Assembly: GCA_934589065.1 (NCBI GenBank)
Contig: CAKTNN010000043.1
Span: 1 to 16,788, forward strand
From: an uncultured Oscillospiraceae bacterium
GTDB lineage: Bacteria; Bacillota; Clostridia; Oscillospirales; Oscillospiraceae
Direction: 5' to 3'
DNA length: 16,788 nt
The notes beneath the pieces were generated by a model. The model was not told the origin of the DNA. It saw nothing but the letters and a program-made list of their open reading frames with translations, and searched no databases. This document shows positions 8,135-15,524 of the stretch, piece by piece. Numbering within the stretch: the stretch's first letter is position 1; each line of letters opens with the position of its first letter. The position numbers and the translations under genes were made by a program.

Positions 8135-9349
8135 TTATTTTGCCCTGTATACAGCCTTCCCGCCTTTGAAGGTAGCCATGCACGCACCGAATACGTGCCA
8201 GCCCTCAAAGGGAGTCGCTTTGCCCTGGGACAGGAAGTCCTTTGGGTCGATCTCATACTGGGCATCCAGATCCCACAGGGAAAAATCATTTCCCATGGGG
8301 ATGCCGAATCGCCTTCTGGGATTCACCGTCAGCTTTTCCACCAACGCTTCCAGACGGATGAAGCCGGTGCGCACCAGATAGGTGTATAGAATGGGAAAAG
8401 CGGTTTCCAGCCCCACTACGCCAAAGGCACTGCCCTGCAGACCTTTGCTTTTTTCTTCGCTGCTGTGGGGGGCGTGGTCGGTGGCAATCATATCAATGGT
8501 GCCGTCCCGCAGGCCTTCCAGCAGGGCATAGCGGTCTTCCTCGCTCCGCAGGGGAGGATTCATTTTAAATCGCCCGTCCTCCTGGAGCATGGAGTCGTCC
8601 ATTACCAGGTAGTGGGGGCCTGTTTCGCAGGTGACGTCTACGCCGCTTTTCTTAGCCTGCCGGATGATGTCCACGCTTTCCTTGGTGGAAATGTGGCACA
8701 CATGGTAGCCGCAGCCGGTTTTGGCAGCCAGTTCCAAGTCCCGAGCAATGGGGCCCCATTCGCTTTCGGAGCAGATGCCCTTGTGCCCGTGGGCGGCAGC
8801 ATAGGCGCCATCGTGGATATAGCCGCCCCGAAGCAGCCGGTTATCCTCGCAGTGGGCAACGATCAGCTTCCCCAGGCCTTTGGCAAGCACCATGGCCTGC
8901 TCCATCATTTGGGGATTCTGCACGCCCTTGCCGTCATCGGAAAAGGCGATGACCTTTGGAGCCAGGGCTTCCAGGTCAGCCAGAGCTTCTCCCCGCTCTC
9001 CTACGGTGATGGCTCCGTAGGGGAAGACATCAATTGCCGCTCCTTTTTCAATGGCGGACAGCTGGGGCTGCAGGTGTGCCAGACTGTCCGGCACCGGGTT
9101 CAGGTTCGGCATGGTGCATACCGCCGTATAGCCGCCCCGGGCCGCTGCCATAGATCCGGAGGCAATGGTCTCCTTATAAGAAAAACCCGGCTCTCGGAAA
9201 TGCACATGCACATCACAAAAGCCGGGTAAAAGGGAATATTTCGGAGAGCTCAAAAAAGAAAAACCCTCTCTTTCAATGGCGGAAGAAGCGCCAATCAAAA
9301 AAGAGGAGCTGGGGAACATGGATTCGATTGCTTTCAGCCGAGTCTGCAT
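8135..9349 (-). CDS. pyrC: Dihydroorotase (class I, zinc)
   Basis: Cyclises carbamoylaspartate to dihydroorotate. From the chosen start it is 404 residues. The amidohydrolase metal site is seen in DVHVHFREPG, AHCEDN, CHIS and ATDHAPHS. FSDDG supplies the aspartate that takes the place of the bridging carboxylated lysine in class I enzymes such as those of Aquifex and Bacillus. GPHYLVM is also typical. The frame stays open to an ATG at 9418, but that codon sits next to the -10 box and upstream of the predicted transcript start, and it has no RBS. The ATG at 9347-9349 follows AAAGGGG by about eight bases and is the better start. First gene of the operon. Confidence 0.94.
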   Translation of the reverse strand: MQTRLKAIESMFPSSSFLIGASSAIEREGFSFLSSPKYSLLPGFCDVHVHFREPGFSYKETIASGSMAAARGGYTAVCTMPNLNPVPDSLAHLQPQLSAIEKGAAIDVFPYGAITVGERGEALADLEALAPKVIAFSDDGKGVQNPQMMEQAMVLAKGLGKLIVAHCEDNRLLRGGYIHDGAYAAAHGHKGICSESEWGPIARDLELAAKTGCGYHVCHISTKESVDIIRQAKKSGVDVTCETGPHYLVMDDSMLQEDGRFKMNPPLRSEEDRYALLEGLRDGTIDMIATDHAPHSSEEKSKGLQGSAFGVVGLETAFPILYTYLVRTGFIRLEALVEKLTVNPRRRFGIPMGNDFSLWDLDAQYEIDPKDFLSQGKATPFEGWHVFGACMATFKGGKAVYRAK

Positions 9350-9408
9350 GAGGGATCCCCTTTCGTTTTCGTAGTTTAAAATGCAGCGCCATTGCCACAT
9401 TTCGAGAT

Positions 9409-9438
9409 ATTTTAGCATGGGCCGCCTGACTTTGTCAA
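9409..9438 (-). promoter_or_regulatory. Promoter of the pyrimidine operon
   Basis: The minus strand has TTGACA (9433-9438), an 18-base spacer and TAAAAT (9409-9414). An A-rich tract immediately upstream could act as an UP element. The predicted start near 9402 leaves a leader of about 50 bases. That is too short for a PyrR-type antiterminator/terminator pair, and none is visible. The -35 box is centred in a short dyad, GACTT-TGTC-AAGTC (9428-9441), which could be a repressor site. That last point is inference only. Confidence 0.72.
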
Positions 9439-9476
9439 GTCTTTTTTACAAAAAAGAAGACGGGCGCATTTTGTGC

Positions 9477-9505
9477 TTGCGTTTGTCGGAAAGTTGCGGT
9501 AACAT
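9477..9505 (+). promoter_or_regulatory. Possible pgi promoter
   Basis: TTGCGT (9477-9482) and TAACAT (9500-9505) lie 17 bases apart, divergent from the pyr promoter, with about 40 bases between the two -35 boxes. The match to consensus is moderate. The predicted start near 9512 is just ahead of the leader hairpin at 9522-9547. Confidence 0.45.
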
Positions 9506-9521
9506 AGGAGCGAAATCAATG

Positions 9522-9547
9522 GAGGCCGCAAAAGCTTTTGCAGCCTC
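9522..9547 (+). promoter_or_regulatory. Stable hairpin in the pgi 5' leader
   Basis: GAGGC, one mismatch, GCAAAA and a 2-base turn, then TTTTGC, the mismatch, and GCCTC. The arms pair almost completely over 11 positions. The hairpin is followed by TTAATTT, which is weak for a terminator, and then by the pgi ribosome binding site. It may be an mRNA-stabilising 5' stem or a leaky attenuator. Confidence 0.55.
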
Positions 9548-9576
9548 TTAATTTAGGAAGGATGTGTCCTGTAAAT

Positions 9577-10884
9577 ATGATTAAAGTTGACATCTCCAAT
9601 GTATGGGGCGAAATCGCCCTGCCGGATCTGCTGGCAATGGAAAAGGAAGTGGCTGCTGCCCATGCTACCCTGATGGATGGCACCGGCGCAGGCAACGATT
9701 TTCTGGGCTGGCTGAATCTGCCCACCAGAGAGACAAACGAGGAAATTTTGCGCATCCAGAGCGCTGCCCGGAAGATTCGCAATGATTCCGATGTGTTCGT
9801 GGTCATCGGTATCGGCGGCAGCTACCTGGGCCCCCGGGCTGCAATCGAACTGCTCCAGGGCCCCAACCACAATATGGGCAAGGGTAAGGGAAATCCTCAG
9901 ATCTACTTTGCCGGCAACGGCCTGAGCACCCGTCACTGGAATGAGCTGCAGCGGCTGCTGGAGGGCAAGGATTTCTCCATTGCCATCATTTCCAAGTCCG
10001 GCACCACCACTGAGCCCGCCATTGCCACCCGCGCGCTGCGCTGGATGCTGGAGCGGAAGTATGGCACCGAAGGGGCTAAGAGCCGTATTTATGCCATTAC
10101 CGACCCCTGCAAGGGTGCTCTGCGCCAGATGGCTACGGAAGAGGGGTGGGAAACCTTCGTAATTCCTGCAAACGTGGGCGGCCGTTTCTCCGTGCTGACC
10201 CCCGTTGGCTTGCTCCCCCTGGCAGTTGCCGGTGTGGACATTATGGAAATGCTGAACGGCGCTATGGATGCCAAGGAGACCTACGACCTGCGCTCCTTCG
10301 ATAACCCTGTGTGGCTGTATGCCGCAGTACGGAACCTGCTGTATCGCAACGGCAAGGCCATGGAGATTTTCGAGAGCTTCGAGCCGGGCTTTAAGATGTT
10401 CGGCGGCTGGTGGCAGCAGCTCTTCGGTGAGTCCGAGGGCAAGGATGGCAAGGGCATTTTCCCTGTAACTGCCGAGCTTACTGCTGACCTGCACTCTCTG
10501 GGCCAGATGATCCAGCAGGGTCAGCGGAATCTGTTTGAGACGATGGTTCGCTTCGATGCACCGGAAAAGAAGATGGTCATCGGCGGCGATGCCAAGAACC
10601 TGGATGGCCTGAATTATCTGGAGGGCAAGACGCTGGATTTCGTGGACGAGAAGGCATTCCTGGGCACTCTGGCTGCCCACGTGGACGGCGGCGTGCCCGT
10701 CATCACCATGGATTGCGGAGAGCTCAACGACCGCAAGGTGGGCGAGATGTTCTTCTTCCTGGAGCTGTGCTGTGGTGTTTCCGCTTACATTCTGGATGTG
10801 AACCCCTTCAATCAGCCTGGCGTGGAATTCTACAAGCGTAATATGTTCCAGCTCCTGGGCAAGCCCGGCTACGAGAAGCAGTAA
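9577..10884 (+). CDS. pgi: Glucose-6-phosphate isomerase
   Basis: Interconverts glucose 6-phosphate and fructose 6-phosphate in glycolysis and gluconeogenesis. From MIKVDIS the protein has 435 residues, usual for Gram-positive Pgi. Seen motifs are the sugar-phosphate loop SKSGTTTE (139-146), family signature GGRFSVLTPVG (201-211), the glutamate motif GESEGK (284-289), and the closing signature NQPGVEFYK (412-420) with catalytic Lys420. The start is uncertain. AGGAAGG (9555-9561) is 15 bases from the ATG at 9577 and touches an in-frame ATG at 9562, and a TTG at 9538 also lies in frame after GGAGG. I prefer 9577 because conserved sequence begins there. Codon choice is strongly biased, as expected for a highly expressed gene. 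Confidence 0.96.
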   Translation: MIKVDISNVWGEIALPDLLAMEKEVAAAHATLMDGTGAGNDFLGWLNLPTRETNEEILRIQSAARKIRNDSDVFVVIGIGGSYLGPRAAIELLQGPNHNMGKGKGNPQIYFAGNGLSTRHWNELQRLLEGKDFSIAIISKSGTTTEPAIATRALRWMLERKYGTEGAKSRIYAITDPCKGALRQMATEEGWETFVIPANVGGRFSVLTPVGLLPLAVAGVDIMEMLNGAMDAKETYDLRSFDNPVWLYAAVRNLLYRNGKAMEIFESFEPGFKMFGGWWQQLFGESEGKDGKGIFPVTAELTADLHSLGQMIQQGQRNLFETMVRFDAPEKKMVIGGDAKNLDGLNYLEGKTLDFVDEKAFLGTLAAHVDGGVPVITMDCGELNDRKVGEMFFFLELCCGVSAYILDVNPFNQPGVEFYKRNMFQLLGKPGYEKQ

Positions 10885-10920
10885 GGTATCCTTCATTTGT
10901 GATTTTTGTAAAATTCCCTA

Positions 10921-10976
10921 TTGCAAAAACCGCCGATTGCTGGTAGAATGATACCAAGCCAAATCCATTTTGGTAT
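10921..10976 (+). promoter_or_regulatory. Promoter with palindromes, upstream of the P-loop gene
   Basis: TTGCAA (10921-10926), 17 bases, then TAGAAT (10944-10949) preceded by TGG. TGGTA-gaatga-TACCA (10941-10956) is a dyad centred on the -10 box. A second dyad, ATACCAA (10951-10957) with TTGGTAT (10970-10976), lies at or just after the transcript start. The 16-base core at 10941-10956 differs at only two positions from the one at 13170-13185. Confidence 0.65.
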
Positions 10977-10995
10977 AGCAAAGGAGGAAATTCCT

Positions 10996-11403
10996 ATGAT
11001 TCATGTTATTATGGGCCTGAAGGGCTCCGGTAAGACCAAAAAGCTGATCGAAGCCATCAACACTGCAGTAAACGACGCCCACGGCGATGTGGTCTGCATC
11101 GAGTATGGCAAGAAGCTGACCTACGACGTTACTTATAAGGTTCGCCTGGTGGATTCCCAGGAGTACGGCATCAGCTCTCCCGATATGCTCAAGGGCTTCC
11201 TGAGTGGTCTGCACGCAGGCAACTTTGATATTACCAATGTGTTCATCGACAACCTGTACAAGACCATCGGTCAGGATCAGGCTGCCAACGAAGCATTTGT
11301 GGACTGGGTGGCAAAGTTTGCCCAGGAGAACAACATGGAGATCACCATGACCATCTCCGCCGACCCTGCTGCTGCTTCCGAAACACTGAAGAAGTACCTG
11401 TAA
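10996..11403 (+). CDS. Small uncharacterised P-loop NTPase-like protein
   Basis: 135 residues from an ATG that follows AAGGAGG by eight bases. It opens with a hydrophobic strand and a clear Walker A motif, MGLKGSGKTKKLI (residues 6-18). VFIDNL near residue 78 is a plausible Walker B strand. The layout of strand, P-loop, then a KKLI helix recalls thymidine kinase and other small P-loop folds. However, the thymidine-kinase lasso and zinc cysteines are absent and the protein is short, so I do not assign a substrate. It is not a membrane protein and has no signal peptide. It forms its own transcription unit, with a strong promoter and a textbook terminator. Strongly biased codons suggest good expression. 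Confidence 0.85.
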   Translation: MIHVIMGLKGSGKTKKLIEAINTAVNDAHGDVVCIEYGKKLTYDVTYKVRLVDSQEYGISSPDMLKGFLSGLHAGNFDITNVFIDNLYKTIGQDQAANEAFVDWVAKFAQENNMEITMTISADPAAASETLKKYL

Positions 11404-11416
11404 GACAAATCCTCCT

Positions 11417-11450
11417 GCACCGCCGCTTCCCCAAGCGGCGGTGCTTTTTT
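11417..11450 (+). terminator. Strong intrinsic terminator after the P-loop gene
   Basis: GCACCGCCGCTT and AAGCGGCGGTGC form a perfect 12-bp stem around a CCCC loop, followed directly by six T residues. It separates the P-loop gene from the membrane-protein gene, which starts 18 bases further on. Confidence 0.95.
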
Positions 11451-11467
11451 AAAAGAAGGGAAATGGA

Positions 11468-13117
11468 ATGGAGAAATACGCGTACTGGAAACGAAATAAA
11501 GAAATACTGTTGGCGCTTGGCCTAACTTTGGGACTGATGGCGGCATTTAAGCTGTTTGGCGTCCTGGTGTATGATACCAATGACGATACGATCATGGCCT
11601 CTTTGTCCTATGGCTATTACGGCGTGCCAGAGGAAAAACTCATATACATCCATCCGCTGCTGGGGACATTTCTGGCGGCGCTGCAGAGGACGGTGCCAGC
11701 ATTCCCGTGGTATTACTTGGTAGAACTGGGTATATTGGGGCTGAGCATAACGGCACTCTATTGGATGGTATTAAGGAAGAAGGAAATCAAACAGGTGCTG
11801 CCGGAACTGGCTGTATTGACGGTACTGCTGGTTCAAACGATGCTATTTCGACTCCAATATACCAAAATAGCCGGCTGCGCTTCTGCGGCTGGAATGCTTT
11901 TAATGTTTCAGGCAGCTGAGGACCGGAGAAGATGGTGGGGCTATTTACCCGGAATTCTTCTTTCGCTTTTAGGCTTTTGCCTGCGGGATACGGCCTTCGC
12001 CATGGTGATGATACCTATGGTCGGGGTGGGAATGCAGCTTCTACTTCAGTGTCGGATCAAAGAAGAAAAACGCGCGGGGGCACTTGCTTTGTGCTTCCTA
12101 TCCTTGTTTGCCCTGTGCGGCTTGCTGATCTGGAATAAGAATCAGTCGTATTCAGATGCACAGTGGCAAAATTACCAAAAGTATAATCGTCTGCGAACGG
12201 AACTTATGGACTACGGATTCCCGGATTATTCAGAGAACCGCTCCTTATATGAATCTCTTGGTATTACTGAGGAGGACTTGACACTGTACAAAAGCTGGGA
12301 TTTCGGAGACCCGGAACGATTCACGGTGGGGAAAATGCAAGCGCTTTGCCAAGCCAAAAAGGCTACCGGTTTTTCGCTTCGGGAGTTGCTAAGCAGTGCA
12401 AAGGCATCCGTTCGGGGACTGATGAGTTACGATTTTGCCGCCGGGGTGCTGGTGGCTGCTTTACTGGCATTCACATTTGGAGGGAGAAAAAGCCTGCCAT
12501 TGACGCTTTATGAATTGCTGGCACTGTTTGGCGCGGAAACATGGATGATGTATACCGGCAGAGGGCTGCGGGAACGGGTAGACGGAGCTCTGGTGATCAG
12601 TGTGTGTATGGTGCTGCTAATCATTTGTTGCAGAGGAACAGAGAATAAGATGTCCAGACGTGGCTGTGCGCTTCTGGCTGCAGCAATTGTGCTGTGCCAA
12701 GTACCGGACTTTCTGGCTCGGAAAGATGATGCCATGGAACGCTATGTGGGGGCTGCGCACCTGCAGGCGGCATTTCAGGTAATGAGTAAAGACAAGGACA
12801 CCTTCTACTTTACCAGAACAGATGAGCTTCCTCCAGATCGAATGCCTGGGCGGCAGGGCGATTTCGGTTATTATTCCAATATTGGAACCTTAGGCGGCTG
12901 GTTGACGCAAAGTCCCTATATTTTGGAAAGAAATGCAGCCCATGGAATAAAGAATCCTTTTCGGGATATGGTAAATTCGGATTCTATACGACTGGTGAGC
13001 AACGACATCCAGCCTGTTCTAAACTATATCTGCAGATACTACGCACCAAATGCTCGGGCAATAGAGGTAGACAGCATTCGCGGGGAATACGCTGTATGGA
13101 AAATCGTTGCACAGTAG
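11468..13117 (+). CDS. Multi-pass membrane protein, GT-C glycosyltransferase-like
   Basis: 549 residues, start supported by AGAAGGG about seven bases upstream. Hydrophobic segments lie near 13-34, 82-102, 110-127, 135-149, 158-193, 204-222, 323-338, 345-361, 371-388 and 399-414, with a soluble C-terminal part (about 420-549). After the first segment comes YDTNDDTIMASLSYGYYG (35-52), then HP (62-63) and a Pro/Trp-Tyr motif (80-83). An acidic pair in the first extracytoplasmic loop is the usual catalytic feature of GT-C transferases, which use lipid-linked sugars. I recall similar NDD-containing hypothetical proteins in Clostridia. Substrate unknown. No promoter of its own is obvious, and it sits just behind a strong terminator. 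Codon use is less biased and more A/T-rich than in its neighbours. Confidence 0.8.
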   Translation: MEKYAYWKRNKEILLALGLTLGLMAAFKLFGVLVYDTNDDTIMASLSYGYYGVPEEKLIYIHPLLGTFLAALQRTVPAFPWYYLVELGILGLSITALYWMVLRKKEIKQVLPELAVLTVLLVQTMLFRLQYTKIAGCASAAGMLLMFQAAEDRRRWWGYLPGILLSLLGFCLRDTAFAMVMIPMVGVGMQLLLQCRIKEEKRAGALALCFLSLFALCGLLIWNKNQSYSDAQWQNYQKYNRLRTELMDYGFPDYSENRSLYESLGITEEDLTLYKSWDFGDPERFTVGKMQALCQAKKATGFSLRELLSSAKASVRGLMSYDFAAGVLVAALLAFTFGGRKSLPLTLYELLALFGAETWMMYTGRGLRERVDGALVISVCMVLLIICCRGTENKMSRRGCALLAAAIVLCQVPDFLARKDDAMERYVGAAHLQAAFQVMSKDKDTFYFTRTDELPPDRMPGRQGDFGYYSNIGTLGGWLTQSPYILERNAAHGIKNPFRDMVNSDSIRLVSNDIQPVLNYICRYYAPNARAIEVDSIRGEYAVWKIVAQ

Positions 13118-13150
13118 ACTTGAAAAAATAAAATTTCTTCTTCTGCCTAC

Positions 13151-13185
13151 TTGACAAATGGGGAAAACGTGGTATGATGATACCA
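13151..13185 (+). promoter_or_regulatory. Promoter of the HMA gene with palindromic -10 region
   Basis: TTGACA (13151-13156), 16 bases, TATGAT (13173-13178). The -10 is embedded in the dyad TGGTAT-gatg-ATACCA (13170-13185), so a repressor bound there would block the promoter. The TGG before the -10 is also a Gram-positive extended -10. Confidence 0.75.
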
Positions 13186-13195
13186 GAAACAATTA

Positions 13196-13213
13196 AACGA
13201 TTATTTAATCGTT
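13196..13213 (+). promoter_or_regulatory. 18-bp palindrome in the HMA-gene leader, operator candidate
   Basis: AACGATTA-TT-TAATCGTT is a perfect 8+2+8 palindrome between the predicted start of transcription (about 13185) and the ribosome binding site. Size, AT-richness and position fit an operator for a metal-sensing repressor (ArsR/SmtB, Zur or CopY types all bind similar dyads). The sequence does not match any consensus I can name with confidence. No regulator gene is in the window. Confidence 0.55.
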
Positions 13214-13242
13214 AATCAATGAAAGAAAAGGAGCTACCCATT

Positions 13243-13461
13243 ATGAAGAAGACCTACAAAATCGAAGTCGACTGCGCCAACTGCGCCAACAAGATGGAAG
13301 ATGCTGCCAAGCAGACCGCCGGCGTGAAGGACTGCACCGTAAATTTCATGACCCTGAAGATGATCGTTGAGTTTGAGGATGGCGCCGATGTTAAGGCTAC
13401 CATGCAGAATGTTCTTACCAACTGCAAGAAGGTTGAGGACGACTGCGAAATCTACCTGTAA
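13243..13461 (+). CDS. Free-standing heavy-metal-associated (HMA) domain protein
   Basis: 72 residues, a complete HMA ferredoxin-like fold. The metal-binding loop VDCANCANKMEDAA is at residues 9-22, with Cys11-x2-Cys14. An aspartate precedes the first cysteine, as in the DCxxC metal-binding domains of ZntA/CadA-type zinc and cadmium pumps; copper chaperones usually have TCxxC. It probably delivers or buffers metal for the ATPase encoded next, which has no HMA domain of its own. AAAGGAG nine bases upstream selects the ATG at 13243. An in-frame ATG at 13219 has no RBS and lies right after the operator-like palindrome. The metal specificity is inferred. Confidence 0.88.
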   Translation: MKKTYKIEVDCANCANKMEDAAKQTAGVKDCTVNFMTLKMIVEFEDGADVKATMQNVLTNCKKVEDDCEIYL

Positions 13462-13484
13462 TCGCAAAAAAGAAACAGCTGTAC

Positions 13485-13535
13485 CGGGGCAAACGCCGAG
13501 GGCCAACATTTGCCCGGGCGTTGCCCCGATTTTTT
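13485..13535 (+). terminator. Internal terminator/attenuator between HMA gene and ATPase
   Basis: CGGGGCAAACGCC pairs with GGCGTTGCCCCG with one bulged A. An inner GGGC/GCCC extends the stem, and ATTTTTT follows. The ATPase start is about 20 bases further on and I see no separate promoter. The ATPase is therefore probably transcribed only by read-through, giving more HMA protein than pump. Confidence 0.8.
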
Positions 13536-13557
13536 ATGAAAGGGAATGATCTGTGCC

Positions 13558-15480
13558 ATGACGAAAAAACAGAAGAAAATGCTGATTCGCATTCTGGTGT
13601 CTGCCGCAATGCTGATTGTTTTGCAGCTGATTCCCACTACCTTTTTTAGCGGCACCTTCGGCGCATTCGGCCGCTGGGTGCGCCTGGCGCTGTATGTGGT
13701 TGTTTACTATGTAATTGGCGGAGATATTTTGAAGAAGGCCTGGAAGGGCATCCAAAACCGTCAGGTGTTTGACGAATGCTTCCTGATGGCGGTTGCCACT
13801 CTGGGTGCACTGGCTCTGGCGATCTACCAGGACGGTGCCGCCATGGAGGGCGACTACCTGGAGGTTATTGCGGTTATGCTCTTTTACCAGATCGGCGAGT
13901 GGTTCCAGAGCTATGCCGTGGGCAAGAGCCGCCGGAACATCAGTGAGCTGATGGATATCCGCCCGGACTATGCCAATGTGGAACGGGACGGCAGCCTTGA
14001 AAAGGTAGATCCGGACGAGGTGGAGGTCGGCACGCTGATTGTGGTGCAGCCCGGCGAGAAAGTGCCCATCGATGGCATTGTGGAAGAGGGCAGCTCCACG
14101 CTGAATACCTCTGCCCTTACCGGCGAGAGCGTCCCCAGGGATGTAAAGACGGGGGATGAGATCATTTCCGGATGTATTAACCTCTCCGGCGTTCTGAAGA
14201 TTCGCACCACTAAGGAGTTCGGAGAATCCACGGTATCCAAGATTCTGGATCTTGTGGAGAATGCCTCTTCCCGAAAGTCCAAGAGCGAGGATTTTATCGC
14301 AAAGTTTGCCCGGGTGTACACCCCTGCGGTGTGCTATGCGGCTCTGGCGCTGGCAATTGTGCCGCCGGTTGTGTGCCTGATTATGGGAAGCCCTGCCCTG
14401 TGGGGTCAGTGGATTTACCGGGCCTTGACCTTCCTGGTTATGTCCTGCCCCTGCGCTTTGGTTATTTCCATTCCGCTTAGCTTCTTCGCCGGCATCGGCG
14501 GAGCCAGCCGGGAGGGCGTGCTGGTTAAGGGATCCAACTATCTGGAAACCCTTTCCGATGTTACCACGGTGGTGTTTGACAAGACCGGCACGCTGACTCG
14601 CGGCGTATTCGAGGTAACCGCGATCCACCACAATCCTGTGGAGGAAGAGAAACTGCTGGAGTATACCGCTCTGGCAGAGAGCGCCTCCTCTCACCCCATC
14701 AGCAAGAGCCTGCAAAAGGCCTACGGAAAACCTCTGGATCGCAGCCGGGTTACGGATATCCAGGAAATCAGCGGCGAGGGTGTCACTGCCAAGGTAGACG
14801 GTGTTACTGTGGCGGCAGGCAACCGGAAGCTGATGAAACGGCTGAATGTGGAATACCACGATTGCCATTGCGCCGGTACGATTATCCATGTCGCGTTGAA
14901 CGGCAGCTATGCCGGACATATTGTTATTTCCGATATTCTCAAGCCCACCTCCAAGCACGCAATGCAGGAGCTGCGTCGCTCCGGCGTGACCCAGACGGTG
15001 ATGCTCACCGGCGATATCGATTCCGTGGCTCAGGCGACCGCCAAGGAACTGGGGATCGACACGGTGTACAGTGAGCTTCTGCCCGGAGACAAGGTGCACA
15101 AGGTGGAAGAGCTTCTGGAAAGCAAAAGAAGCGGCAAGCTGGCCTTTGTAGGCGACGGCATTAACGATGCACCTGTACTTTCCCGGGCGGACATTGGCAT
15201 CGCCATGGGCGCCATGGGCTCTGATGCAGCCATTGAGGCAGCAGATATTGTCCTGATGGATGATGACCCGGAAAAGATCGCCAAAGCCATCCGCATTTCC
15301 CGGAAGTGCCTGCGGATTGTCCACCAGAATATTGTGTTTGCCATTGGCATCAAGCTTGCCTGCCTGCTGCTTGGCGCACTGGGCATTGCCAATATGTGGT
15401 TTGCGATTTTTGCGGATGTGGGCGTTATGATTCTGGCGGTGTTGAATGCCATCCGTGCCCTGTTCGTGAAAAACCTGTAA
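13558..15480 (+). CDS. P1B-type heavy-metal exporting ATPase (Zn/Cd/Pb class)
   Basis: Pumps divalent soft metals out of the cytoplasm using ATP. From 13558 it has 640 residues. It shows two short N-terminal membrane helices plus six more, TGES (188-191), the membrane metal site CPC (297-299), phosphorylated Asp341 in DKTGTLT, the P1B-specific SSHPIS, and GDGINDAP (from 532). Lys599 and Asp620 (in ADVG) in the last two helices mark subclass P1B-2, as in ZntA and CadA, rather than copper pumps. The usual N-terminal HMA domain is missing and is supplied by the gene upstream. AAAGGGA is about 12 bases from ATG 13558. An in-frame ATG at 13546 is too close to it, though it cannot be excluded. Confidence 0.94.
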   Translation: MTKKQKKMLIRILVSAAMLIVLQLIPTTFFSGTFGAFGRWVRLALYVVVYYVIGGDILKKAWKGIQNRQVFDECFLMAVATLGALALAIYQDGAAMEGDYLEVIAVMLFYQIGEWFQSYAVGKSRRNISELMDIRPDYANVERDGSLEKVDPDEVEVGTLIVVQPGEKVPIDGIVEEGSSTLNTSALTGESVPRDVKTGDEIISGCINLSGVLKIRTTKEFGESTVSKILDLVENASSRKSKSEDFIAKFARVYTPAVCYAALALAIVPPVVCLIMGSPALWGQWIYRALTFLVMSCPCALVISIPLSFFAGIGGASREGVLVKGSNYLETLSDVTTVVFDKTGTLTRGVFEVTAIHHNPVEEEKLLEYTALAESASSHPISKSLQKAYGKPLDRSRVTDIQEISGEGVTAKVDGVTVAAGNRKLMKRLNVEYHDCHCAGTIIHVALNGSYAGHIVISDILKPTSKHAMQELRRSGVTQTVMLTGDIDSVAQATAKELGIDTVYSELLPGDKVHKVEELLESKRSGKLAFVGDGINDAPVLSRADIGIAMGAMGSDAAIEAADIVLMDDDPEKIAKAIRISRKCLRIVHQNIVFAIGIKLACLLLGALGIANMWFAIFADVGVMILAVLNAIRALFVKNL

Positions 15481-15524
15481 ACAGTACAATTTCCCCAAAC
15501 TGTCCGTATTTTTGCAGGAACTAT

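Noticed and set aside
6228..8381. 717-codon open frame on the plus strand opposite carB
   Set aside because: It is antisense to a strongly conserved gene. Its Gly/His/Val/Asp-rich composition reflects the complement of biased codons, and no RBS or promoter is evident.
9350..9418. Longer pyrC start at 9418
   Set aside because: That ATG lies beside the -10 box, upstream of the predicted transcript start, and has no ribosome binding site. Conserved dihydroorotase sequence does not need it.
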